Shown: piece after piece, positions 26,770-36,549 of the stretch
Layout of the letters: every line of letters starts with the position of its first letter
Numbering within the stretch: position 1 is the stretch's first letter
Source of the DNA: Marchantia polymorpha subsp. ruderalis
Taxonomy: Eukaryota > Streptophyta > Marchantiopsida > Marchantiales > Marchantiaceae
Direction: 5' to 3'
Length of the DNA stretch: 64,000 nt
Assembly: GCA_037833965.1 (NCBI GenBank)
Contig: AP031351.1
Location: 19,232,501-19,296,500 of the forward strand
Position numbers and translations under genes: made by a program
Notes under the pieces: generated by a model
Seen by the model: the letters and a program-made list of their open reading frames with translations, nothing else
The model's database searches: none
Told to the model about the DNA's origin: nothing

Positions 26770-27896
26770 AGCGTGACACCATTTGTGCAACTGTGCCTCT
26801 GGAATAAGTACACTCAGACATTTGTGGTCCATTCCGCACTCCTTCTTTGAAAAAATCTAAGATCTAAAATCTAAAATTAGTATCAAAAGATGTTTTGATT
26901 ATTGAAACTTTTAAATAAGACTCATCATCAACAATACTCGTTGATGATGATGCATTCGTTGCATCAACCTTTGACTCAAATACGTCTACATCGACACGAT
27001 CATAGACATTTATATTTCCAAGTCTTTTTTATGAAGACTAGACTATTGCTCAACCTGAGACTACATGGACTTTCCAATATTCAACACTGGACAGCTAACC
27101 AAGTTGCTTACCAGAAAATCCAACAACTCCTCACATTTTGGCTAGATCCATTCGCCACATGTCTAGCTTTAGTTGCTCAAGTCTAAAAAACTTCATTGCC
27201 AGCAAGTCGAACTACCTCCAAATTTGATCCAACTTGCATATTGACTGTGAATCGAAACCAATTCTCACATATCAACGTCGTAACTTCCATGAATCCATTG
27301 ATTCATCATCTAACTTCCCGCTTTTTTTGACATATCATGATCTTGATAAAGCAAATGTCTCATATCACGAGATGAATCAATTTTTTTGAATATTCTTGGC
27401 AGGCCATGTCGATCAAGCCGACTACGACTGGCTCCTCGTCACTTGGAACTTTTACATTGCGGCTGTCTTTGCAAATGTCATCATTGGCCTTCTTCTAGAT
27501 GATGAAGACAACTTGTAGTTTCATGATATATCATGATGCTAATTGATGGAAGTTTTGTATGACGGCGATGGAAGCTGAATATGCATCCATACTGAAAAAC
27601 CACTCGTGGAAATTGCTACCTCTACCTCCAGACGAACATGCAATTACTCCACTATAGATTTGAAAGTCAAGCTTGGCTCTCTTGGCCAATCATCTTAATA
27701 CAAAGCTCGGTTAGTCGCTCACAGTTTTTAATAGCAACAAAGCATCAATTACAAAAAAACATTTGCACAAGTGGTAAAATGGAGGATCATTTGCATCATC
27801 TTTGACATTGCCTTTCATCACAATTGGCCCATACATCAACTTGACGTCTAGACTATATTCTTAAATGGAGTTTTTCAAGAAGAAGTTTATATGAAG
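26770..27896 (+). pseudogene. Ty1/copia pol fragment (inter-domain and RT start), plus strand
   Basis: The clear part is 27556-27896: AMEAEYASILKNHSW, then YKARLVAH and a run of copia RT ending in LNGVFQEEVYMK, with three in-frame stops. This is the N-terminal half of copia reverse transcriptase. The frame stops at base 27896, where G4 is inserted with TSD TAAC, and resumes at 43904. The region before 27540 is compatible with the variable linker between integrase and RT but is much decayed. Confidence 0.72.
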
Positions 27897-27900
27897 TAAC

Positions 27901-28227
27901 TCTTAGGTAGCTGGGAAGCTTCTATACTTTCTCTATTTGTTTGTTATTGGAGATAAGTCAATCGGTAGTTTTTCTCCAACGATAGTAGTATCGGGGGTTT
28001 CGCTGGAAACTTCCTTGTATCAAGTAGTGGAGGTCGAGGGGTATCTAACGAGCTCACTCGTGTGAGTAAAGACTGTCTGATACATTCTTCCGATGTACTA
28101 GTTGAGAAGGTGTCAAAGTCATCATTAAGGTCGGACCTTGTAGTAAAGTTGGATGTTCGTGTTTGCATCTAAGGTTTTAACAGATATTTTGCAGTTTAGT
28201 TCCTTGGCATTCCCAAACGGACCCACA
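27901..28227 (+). mobile_element. 5' LTR of G4 (LTR family 3)
   Basis: 327 bp from TCTTAGGTAGCTGGGAAG to GGACCCACA; the other copy starts TGTTAGATAGCTGGG. Shared blocks include ATAGTAGTATCGGGGGTTT and AGGTCGGACCTTGTAGTAAAG. TGGTTTCGTAACCGGGACC follows after three T residues (28231 onward) and is the candidate primer-binding site; I could not name its tRNA. Confidence 0.85.
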
Positions 28228-30119
28228 TTTTGGTTTCGTAACCGGGACCGTTGGGAAGTTGTATCGAGTCCTTGTTCTTGAGGTAGTCGGCGCTAGGGTT
28301 CTAGCGACCCTCGTTTTGAAATTGTCCGCCGACGGGCATTCCAATATCCCTCGAGTGGGAACAAGAAAAGAAAAGAACTGAAAGAAAATATATAGTTACG
28401 AGTTTTTTCCTCATACGGTGGTGATAGGGTTTGAGCGGCAGCTGCCTTCGTCGCGCAACGGGCATGAAAGTTGAAGGTTTTGGGTCACAGATTCTAGCCT
28501 TGGGTGGGGCCATCATCTCACTGCCTCTCTATCCGGCACTCGCTGGCTTGTGCTTGTGCTCCGGCTGTATCTGTTGTTGCTGCTGACCACGCTCGTCCGT
28601 TTGGATTCCCGCCTTCCGTTGCTACGCTGTTCTTGTTGTCCTCGTCGTTGGTACCTTTCTCCCGAAGACGAGGTTCTTGATTTTCAGCACGGCAGGCAAA
28701 GTTTTGAAGGTCTATTTTTGAAGTTGGGGAATTTTGATGTTGGCAACGAAGGCTTGCGCGTTTGGTGTTTTTGTTGTTATCGTCGTCGAGAGGAGCCTTT
28801 TTGTAAGATGTTTTGCACGTTTGGGGTTGCTTCTGCTGATGAAGAAATGTGCCCGAATAATCAATACATCAATCTACAAATTTGGATTTCCTGCAGGTCG
28901 TCTATGCAGCATTTGCTGCCTCTGTCTCGCCCCTGGTCGTCCGGTCAATCAGTGATGGGAGAGTTTCTCCCGAAGACAAGGCTCTTGATTTTTAGTGCGG
29001 TGAGTGAAGTTCAAAGGTCTGCGGTCAAAGTCGGAGAAGTTTGCTGCTGGCGACAGAGGGCTGCGTGTCTGGCGTCTCTGTCGTTCGCGTCGTTGAGAGG
29101 AGTTTATTTTGCAAGCCTGGTTGGTAATGCACATCTTCGGGGTCGACTCTAATCCCATGAAGTCCAGTAGCTCTCCAGCTTGGTTTGCACATCACCGACT
29201 ACGGACCGAGCTTCGATCACACTTATGTCCGCTGCTGCTGCTAGTACTCATATTGCGTATGGCTCTGTTTTTTATGTCTATCCCTTGACCGTCAGATCTC
29301 GAGGTGTAGGCGAGTTGAGAACTCGGTGTAGGCCTTTGAAAGAGGTGGTAAAACTTACGAGCTTCTGGAGTCGGGAGAAGACAAGTAATGAATGAGTGAG
29401 TTCGCTCGCTCGCAAAGCTGGTTCATTTTAAAGGGAAAGCTCTCCACCAATTCCATCTTTACACTTGCGAACGTTTCCTAAACATCATAGTTGTTCCGTT
29501 AATATGAATCTTAGAGTATTTATATTATCTAAGTTTTATTTCAATCTTCTTATTCCTAGTTTTGCTATCATATTGAACTTCTCAACCATGCACCTCGTTC
29601 CGCCTCAACGTTGGGATCTCTAGCCTGCTATTGAAATTTCACATGGTTGAGTAGTTCCTCTATCTATCTCTCTCTTCCACCCTCCTTTCCTCTTCTTGTC
29701 TTTCACGATCTACTCCTACTATGTTGCCAAGTTTAACTGCAAATATTATACACACACATACACATCTGCAACTCCATGAACTCTAGATTCTAATATGAGT
29801 GCGTTCCCAGGTCTTTTCTCGAGTGCATTTATAGTAGTAGTATCAGAGGTAGGAGTAGAGGTGGTAGTGGGCCACGAGAAGAAGTTGCTAGCACCTCTTG
29901 AGAAAGACTACCAACAACAAAAGCCGAGTAAAAACTCGAGGAAGAGACTGATTGCATATGTTCACATAAAACTTACCTCCAGGGGAAGATGGTAAGTTGT
30001 GAGCCACCAAAAACGCAAATTTGCTCTTAGGTACAGTAGGCCACGTCAAGCGAGCGGCCATCGGCAAGAGCCTCTCTTGTGTGTGATCAGTGTATAGAGA
30101 AGAAACATGACTATTCATG
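28228..30119 (+). other. G4 leader between 5' LTR and gag
   Basis: About 1.9 kb without a recognised domain. An open frame at 28550-29152 (200 codons) is Cys- and Leu-rich and matches nothing I know. It spans a divergent tandem duplication: 28660-28840 and 28965-29145 share CCGAAGAC(G/A)AGG(T/C)TCTTGATTTT and later blocks. The stretch 29400-29990 holds nothing I can identify. Confidence 0.45.
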
Positions 30120-30224
30120 TGTTTGCAGGCACAAAGGATGAAGATCCAGATTCGTTCTTGAGAAGCTACAAAAGCGTCTCCATAAGCACAATCAGTCAAA
30201 CATCTCAAAATTGAAGTACATTTC

Positions 30225-33200
30225 TGTAATAACCCACCAAAGGCTAAAACTGCAGTATGGTGGTAAAAAGATCGAACCCACAGGGACAGAGGCAACACAC
30301 AGAGTAAAAAGTGTCACGTTTAACAGACTTTTGTAGAGTTTGAATTCTCAGACGACTGTCACTCCCAGAAATACTGCAGTGCTCGACTCGGAGGCTCGAC
30401 TCGGAGGAGTATGCTCGACTCGGAGGATGCTCGGAGGATGCACGATGCAGCGTAGTCACTCAACACACACACACACACACCTGAAACTGGCAAAAGCACA
30501 ACTCGGAGGTCGGTCAGGACCTCCGCTTCGGATTTCAGGGGGAAAGTGTCTCAAAAGTTCACTCAGAGGTTCTGCAGGTAGTGACTCCCACTCCGGCTTT
30601 TACTGCTCTTCCGCCAGGAACTAGCGTAGGGAACCCGGACTGGACTTCCCACTTCGGAACGAAGCCCCTTCATACGCCGTGGACGTCACCCTCGACTCAC
30701 ACCAAACGCAGGGGGTACAGGCCCGACTGAGAACTTAACTGAGACACAATCCAGTAACACACACACACAACCTGAATTGCAAACCAAGGCTTACACGAAG
30801 TAATAAAACTTCACTTTGGCATTCAGGGGAAACTTCCCGTAGGAGTACAATCAGGATATGTCACTCGAAGGAGTAAGGGGGAACTGTTCAAGTCTCTAAC
30901 TCGCAACCGGCTCTGAGCATCAGAAATCACCCGCAGGTGCAGATCCGCACTACTCAAGTCTCTAACCGGGTACTAGCTCTAAACATTCAGCCGAAGGCCT
31001 TCAACTACAACATACGGTAACTTCGCTATGCTGCAGCTTCTCTACGTGGTGCCAGGACCAAAATGCACAAACACGCCAAGAAAGTGAGTTCCTGATCTGC
31101 ACTTCCGCAACTGGAAGAGTCCCAGGGCAAAACGCCTTGAACTACTTTATACCCTCAAAGGTCCTAACTAACACTACGCTATCCTATCTACTACTCGCAA
31201 CACCTGCACGAAACCAAACTACGCTACTGCACTCTGCAGATCCGGTGCTGCGCCTCCTGCGCGCCGGACTGCCTCGCTCTCTATCTCTACCTTGCCAATC
31301 TTCCGACCGGCTGCGCAACCCCAGACGCTGGAGGGCTGCAGTCACTTCCGACTCCAAGTGCGCCATAGTGTCGCGCGCACCCGACAAGAAGGATTCTAAT
31401 TTCCTCGCTACTCGCCGCCGACTCCGACTGTCACCCTCCGTCAATGCCGCCGCCCGAAGCTCGAACTCCCTGAGTGTGATCTTCTCTAGACCTGCCACCT
31501 CCCAATGGGCGTATCCTTTTAGACAGTGAGTCACCCGCGTCGCCAACTCTTCTCGCGTCCGGCAGCTGCCTTCCACCTCTGCTAGCTGCATTTCCGCATC
31601 TGCGCGCTGCGCCCTCAAATCCGCGCACTCGGATTGCAAGTTGCGCAACAACTCCTCATCCTCCTTGCGTGTACTTTGACTTTCTTCTAAGGCACGCTTC
31701 TGGCGCGCAAGCTCTTCTGCTAAGATGCGGTTTTGTCTCCGCTCTTCCTGCAATTCCGACTCGATCTTTGCCCGCATTAGCTCGGCATCCGCCTGGTTTT
31801 TCGTCGCCGCATCCTCCCTCTGCTGTTGCAAGGTTTGGTATAGCTTCTGCGTGACCGCCAGGTGCTGTCGGAGGGTAGCGTTCCTATCCTGCAATGTTTG
31901 GCACCTAGAGGCCCAAGTGGCCACCTTGCTCCTCGTCCTGCGCTTGACAGTCTCCACGTAAGACTGCGGTTTTCCGGTACCCGAGTACTTGGATGTCTTG
32001 CGATCCAGATATCGCAGGAGTGGAACTATCTGCTCGCACAACACCCCTGTTGGCGTTTTCTGCACAGAGTCCGCTTCCTGCTCTTCCGAGCTCGTCTCAT
32101 CCTCCGTTTCGAGGATTTCAGTCGCCACCGAATCCCTTGGCGACTCCCTGGAACTGTGGCGCGCAGCAGCTTCCGCCGCGACTGCCGCTCCACTCCCTGC
32201 TAAAATATCCAAGGCAGTGGGGGATCCCACTGCTTGAGCCCCTGTTCCGGCTCGATCTTCGGTTTCCGAAGGGGTCGACGCCGCAGTGACTTTTGTCATC
32301 TTTGCACCGCCTGCTTCTGCTGCCTGCCCTTCCGGCGCGATCTGCGCGGAAGGTGTCTTCGCTGGAGGGCCGATTATCTCCTCCTGCGTGGGCAAGATAC
32401 TCCGCCGGACCGGAGTATGCCCGGTCTCCTCAGTACTAGTTGGCACTTTGCGTGCCCTCTGTTTCGGTCGGCTGTGAGGCTCGTTGGTTGGCCGACTACG
32501 AGTCGGCGCAGCTGGCACTTCCGGCTGCCTGTCCTCAGGTCTCTCATCCCACTTCCGCTTTCGCGGAGCGCGCTCACTTCGACGTTCTTCTGCTGCTCTT
32601 GCTGGGGGCGGAGCCGGAGGCAGACTGGCAGGTGCCTCGTCCGGATCCGTGTCTACTTTGGCCTCCCGCGAGTATCTACCTGGATAGCTCCGGGTCAGCA
32701 GCGGAAACCGTGTCCGCTCTGAATTTGTCAAACATCCCATCGCCCGATAAAACACAATCAGGTAAGGCGAAAGATGATTGAGGGTTCCTCCTCTCTCTTC
32801 TTGCGCATGTTGGCGCGTCACCTTCCACAGGAGCCGTGCCCAATGCACTGGAGCTCCTGACAACACTAGCTCCACAAATCCTACTTGCCAACCATGCATG
32901 TAAGCGGTCTTGGTCGGCTGCAATATCTGCAGCAATGCAGTCGCGACATTTCTCCGCAATCGATCTTTGTAATCCAGTGTCCGGAAACCGTTCTTGGGAT
33001 GCCTGGCAACTTTGAAAAGCTCATTGTAGGAGATTTCTTCGTCCTTGGACACCTTCACGCTATCGGCCTCGAAGAGGAGATACCCTTCCTCGCCGGCACA
33101 CCTGCCCAACACCTGCGCCCAGTCACAAATGTCCCACCTCTCTGGATGTGGACGGAATCCGCGTGAGGGCTTGTGTCTCTCCTGCAGATACTCGCGCACC

Positions 33201-34682
33201 ATCTCCGGACATGTCCAGTTCCATCCCCACAGGAGGAAATCGAGCTTCAGCCCTGTCAGCACATCTTGGAATGCACGTAGACCGATCTGCGGCACCCTGA
33301 GTGGAGACACTCGCAGCTGGGGGACCTTCGACATTGCGTTTCCTGCACACACAGACGTTCTCCCTTCCGCTCGCTCTCTCACAATCGCCGATACGCGTCG
33401 GCCGCTCCAGCACTGACTGCAATCACTCTCTCTTCTTGCGCTCAAGTTCGCTACTCGCAAATTCTCTCCAAGGTCTGTCAAGATCCTTGCGCAACTTGTC
33501 TCCGCACTCTCTCCTCTCACTGTAGGTCTCTCCGCCCTTGCGCGTAATCTTGGAAGCTGGAAATCGCAAAATCAAGAATGAGAGAATGAGACTGGAGAGC
33601 AGTCTTTTCTTCTCCGAATTCAAGATCGTCCAGCGTTCTTACTGGTTACAATTTATGTAGCCGGCTATACGGCCTAACGGTTCGCCCTTGCATGCTCGAA
33701 TTCACGTCTCTGCACTGCGCGCATTCGCATGCGTGAATGTTGAATTCTCCCGCCGCCACCGTCTTCCGGACTCGAGTTCGCCGCAGTGTATACGTCGGCT
33801 ATGTTGTCTTTTCCTAACCTGACCATCACCGGAGGCGTGTCGCCGCTGGCGTGTTCCTTATCTGTCGGCGCCTTGCTGGAGGCGCACATCCAGTCGGCGC
33901 GAATTACGCCGGCGCGTATTCGTACCACTTGTTTTGTCCGTTCTGCCTCGTCTATTGCTGACGGCGCATATCCCGCCGGCGCAAATCATGCCAGCGCATC
34001 CGCCTATCAGCGCCACGTCGGAGGCATACATCCGGCCGGCGCTTTTCTTCAGTTGCGCAGCCGCCAAAGGCGCTTCCGACTCTGAGTTGATTTCCTCCCA
34101 TGAGCGCGTGATTCCGCCGAAGGCGCATCGCCGAAGGCGTACGGGAGTCCTTTCCGACTGTGAACCCTAGCGCGAACGGCGCATGTCCGGCTACGAGTTT
34201 TCCGATGCTCATAACTTCTTTGTCCCTGATCCATCTCCGACGCTCTTGGGCTCGTTAGGACGAGCGTGCCGAGCTCTTTCCAATGCGACTTCAACCAATT
34301 GGAACTACTGTGTATTCCGATCGTTATGAAGGTTTCCCTTTCCGCGCTAGCGGCGCACTCATGGTCGGAAGCCTTCAGAGGTCCGTGCCGTTCTTCTGAC
34401 GTCTTTAGCAAAATCTCCTCCGGAGGTGTCTGCGCCGGCAGCGTAGCTTCCTTAAACGCTGGAAGCGCGTGAGTAGAGACACCTCAGAAAAGGAGCTTTT
34501 GCCGAAGGCGCCGAAGACATTTGGCGCTGGTACATCCGACTTCGCGATTCTTCGTGACCTCGTGACGATCTCCTCAATCCACTCTATTTAACGTACCCTT
34601 TTCTAACTACAGACACTGCTTCGGTACTTGTTTTCTAAAATTGTTTAAATTCTGCAAAAAAAACAAAAAGTGTGTTACCACA
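30225..34682 (-). mobile_element. 4.46-kb solo LTR (LTR family 1, copy B) carrying a long ORF
   Basis: TG..CA termini identical in kind to the G1 3' LTR, with perfect 5-bp duplications ATTTC at 30220-30224 and 34683-34687. No gag, pol, primer site or second LTR is inside, so it is best read as a solo LTR left by LTR-LTR recombination. Ends of about 0.95 kb (30225-31180) and 0.92 kb (33766-34682) match copy A closely. The 2.6-kb middle is unlike copy A and carries the reading frame 31184-33334 in the sense direction of the LTR. Confidence 0.88.
31184..33334 (-). CDS. LTR-resident ORF: conserved N-terminal domain, low-complexity linker, coiled coil
   Basis: 715 codons without a stop. I start at the Met opening MSKVPQLRVSPLRVP because related copy 5a has the comparable start MVPSKTTKVRKLIPLKVP; the frame is open upstream to 33520. 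Residues about 1-230 form a conserved domain with WQVGF, VHWARLLW and a PYLIVFYRAMG..ERTRFP segment. Residues about 235-455 are low-complexity (Pro, Arg, Glu, Ala). The part near 470-520 (IVPLLRYLDRKTSKY..YVETVKRRTRSKV) is conserved in both relatives. The C-terminal 200 residues are heptad-like and rich in Glu, Gln and Arg, typical of a coiled coil. It is neither gag nor pol. A loose likeness to plant transposon-associated domains (PF20167-type) is only an impression. Function unknown. Confidence 0.65.
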   Translation of the reverse strand: MSKVPQLRVSPLRVPQIGLRAFQDVLTGLKLDFLLWGWNWTCPEMVREYLQERHKPSRGFRPHPERWDICDWAQVLGRCAGEEGYLLFEADSVKVSKDEEISYNELFKVARHPKNGFRTLDYKDRLRRNVATALLQILQPTKTAYMHGWQVGFVELVLSGAPVHWARLLWKVTRQHAQEERGGTLNHLSPYLIVFYRAMGCLTNSERTRFPLLTRSYPGRYSREAKVDTDPDEAPASLPPAPPPARAAEERRSERAPRKRKWDERPEDRQPEVPAAPTRSRPTNEPHSRPKQRARKVPTSTEETGHTPVRRSILPTQEEIIGPPAKTPSAQIAPEGQAAEAGGAKMTKVTAASTPSETEDRAGTGAQAVGSPTALDILAGSGAAVAAEAAARHSSRESPRDSVATEILETEDETSSEEQEADSVQKTPTGVLCEQIVPLLRYLDRKTSKYSGTGKPQSYVETVKRRTRSKVATWASRCQTLQDRNATLRQHLAVTQKLYQTLQQQREDAATKNQADAELMRAKIESELQEERRQNRILAEELARQKRALEESQSTRKEDEELLRNLQSECADLRAQRADAEMQLAEVEGSCRTREELATRVTHCLKGYAHWEVAGLEKITLREFELRAAALTEGDSRSRRRVARKLESFLSGARDTMAHLESEVTAALQRLGLRSRSEDWQGRDRERGSPARRRRSTGSAECSSVVWFRAGVASSR

Positions 34683-35744
34683 ATTTCTACTAGAGTTTCT
34701 TGAAGGGAAGGCATCTCTATGTTATGAGCGACAATCTGATAATTCCAAGTTCATTTGGTAACATGTGAGTATAGGTTTAGTTAGAGAGTTTGGAAGAAAA
34801 GATTCATATGAAGTACTTATTTGTGAGCTAAGTCAAGTGAAGCAGATATTAGGGGAAAAGCTAAAAGATTATACCAATAGAGTATAAAGTTTGTCAAATA
34901 GGTCAATAAGAAGTTTGCGTGCCTAAGATCATACAATTGATAATCCGATCTTTGAGGGAATAAAAGTGCTCATGGTGAAACATTTGATGATTGGATTGTT
35001 ACCTCAACTCTTGCAACAAGTTAAATATGAGGGTATAGATACTTTCAAACAAGTCATTTGTATTGCAAAAAAGAAGGAGGCAAGCTTGGAAAAAACATCA
35101 CTAGTGCCTCGAACCATTATGATAAAGAGTTCTCGTAAGTCACTGGAGGGTTCTTTTTTGTCAAGAATATTACCTCGGCCCACTGAGAGAATATCACGGA
35201 TGGAGATTGCTATGGAACAACTAGTGTATGAAATGACACAACTAAGTGTTCATCTTCTTTAGTCTAGAAGCTTTTGCAGTGCCGAGTGTGACTCGAACAA
35301 GATACAGTGCTATGCTTGCAAGCAAATGGATCACATTTCTAGAGACTGCCATAGTCGAGATGTATCAGGCGGTCGTGAAGAACAGGGAGGACTTTTGCCA
35401 AGATGGTTATCATTTGCAGATGATAGTGGAAGGGGACGGGGGAATTTGATTGAAGTTCAAGATAAATTTTGGAAGAAGAATATTGGTCACTTTGAGCAGT
35501 CTTTAAGAAATAAGGTGGATCTAATGGCAGCAAAAAGAAGACAAGAAGAATCTCAACCTGAGAGTGTGAAGCGGATGAAGGAGATGGCGAGAGAGAAAGG
35601 ATCAAAAAAGTTTTAAGGTAGAAGGTTCGATTTTCAAGACTTTCCAATCTCAAAATATCATGGTTCATATTCAATCTTGGACAACGTGGGAGATAAGAAA
35701 GCAGACATTATTATCGACCAACTGGTGGCCATGTCTCAACGTAT

Positions 35745-36480
35745 TGTCATTGAGCATTGTACCCACAAAACGCGCACATACAAGATCAAATCTTCTAATG
35801 TATGCTGAGATTTCCTCTTCCCTTCCCTGTTTTAATGATGCCAAAGCTCTCAATGCAGTACCCTGCCCCACCTCAGGCCTAAACTCATTCAAGAACTCCC
35901 TTTGCATCTGGTCCCATCCCCCAAAATGACCTTCAAAATGATCCCTATACCACTCATACGCCTCACCTTCCAGGGTGGTAGGAAACCAGACCAAACAATA
36001 TCCTGGGTCCGTAATCAGAGAGCTGGCTAGCCTCTCAACATATCTTTCCATGTGCCTTGATGGATCTTCGTCCTTCGTTCCACAGAACTTAGGTAGATTG
36101 GGTGGTATGACCACTGCCGCCAAGTTCTGTGGAACCAGAATAGGAAGGCCTCTTGGCCTCACGAGTGGGTCTATGGGAGGACTAGGAGGAAGGGCTGCTC
36201 TCCCTCCATCGTCAGCCATGCTGGCAGTTTCCTCAACAGACCTCTCACTGTCAGGTTCTACAATGACTTTTCTCCTAGAGTAAATCTTAGCAGAAGTTTG
36301 ACAACCTATGCTTATAGAGTGACTACTCTCCTCAAGGTTACTAGTTTTCTCTAAAGCTTCTAACAAAGACTCGTCAACAAGGTCCACATGCAGAAATATC
36401 TTAAGTTTAATTTCTTCCTCGATCTCCTTATTCTCAGGTTTCTTCCTCCTGCCAACGGTTTTCTCCAGTCCTGGCTCCAA
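35745..36480 (-). pseudogene. G3 gag, 3' truncated
   Basis: A minus-strand frame (Met at 36480, open to 35671) downstream of LTR 36550-38431. It has an acidic N-terminal region, a Pro-rich linker (PSPPIDPLVRPRGLPIL) and a gag core (LPKFCGTKDEDPSRHMERYVE, EGEAYEWYRDHFEG, QMQREFLNEFRP, EEISAYIRRFDLVCARF). The last 25 or so codons run into unrelated antisense G4 gag sequence, so the true end is near 35745. Pol and the 3' LTR are gone. Confidence 0.82.
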
Positions 36481-36526
36481 GTTTGGTTTGCGCTATCTAG
36501 TCCTATTCTGCATTTACAAGATTAGT

Positions 36527-36544
36527 CTTCCGGCAGACGCACCA
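36527..36544 (-). promoter_or_regulatory. Primer-binding site of G3, tRNA-Gly(UCC)-like
   Basis: On the minus strand, five bases after the LTR end, the sequence reads TGGTGCGTCTGCCGGAAG. Its complement ends CGGCAGACGCACCA, which I recall as the 3' end of plant tRNA-Gly(UCC), with one mismatch further in. This fixes the adjacent LTR as a 5' LTR. The tRNA identity is from memory. Confidence 0.55.
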
Positions 36545-36549
36545 TTTTA

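Larger units (their letters stand above)
30120..35740 (+). pseudogene. G4 gag pseudogene, split by a solo LTR
   Basis: Part one (30120-30224) encodes a gag core start (FAGTKDEDPDSFLRSYK). Part two (34688 to about 35740) continues LLEFLEGKASLCYERQ, then VREFGRKDSYEVLICELSQ and GEKLKDYTNRV. With one TSD copy removed the frame is continuous across the insertion, apart from point stops. A CCHC zinc knuckle, C-YA-C-KQMD-H-ISRD-C, lies near 35308-35350 and is the RNA-binding motif of nucleocapsid. The region after the knuckle is cut by an inverted gag fragment from another element near 35740. Several in-frame stops show long decay. Confidence 0.8.

Noticed and set aside
28550..29152. 200-codon frame in the G4 leader
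   Set aside because: It spans a diverged tandem duplication in retroelement leader sequence, is Cys- and Leu-rich by composition, and has no known domain.
31669..33525. Numerous plus-strand frames over the LTR-resident ORF
   Set aside because: They are antisense shadows of the long minus-strand frame in GC-rich sequence.
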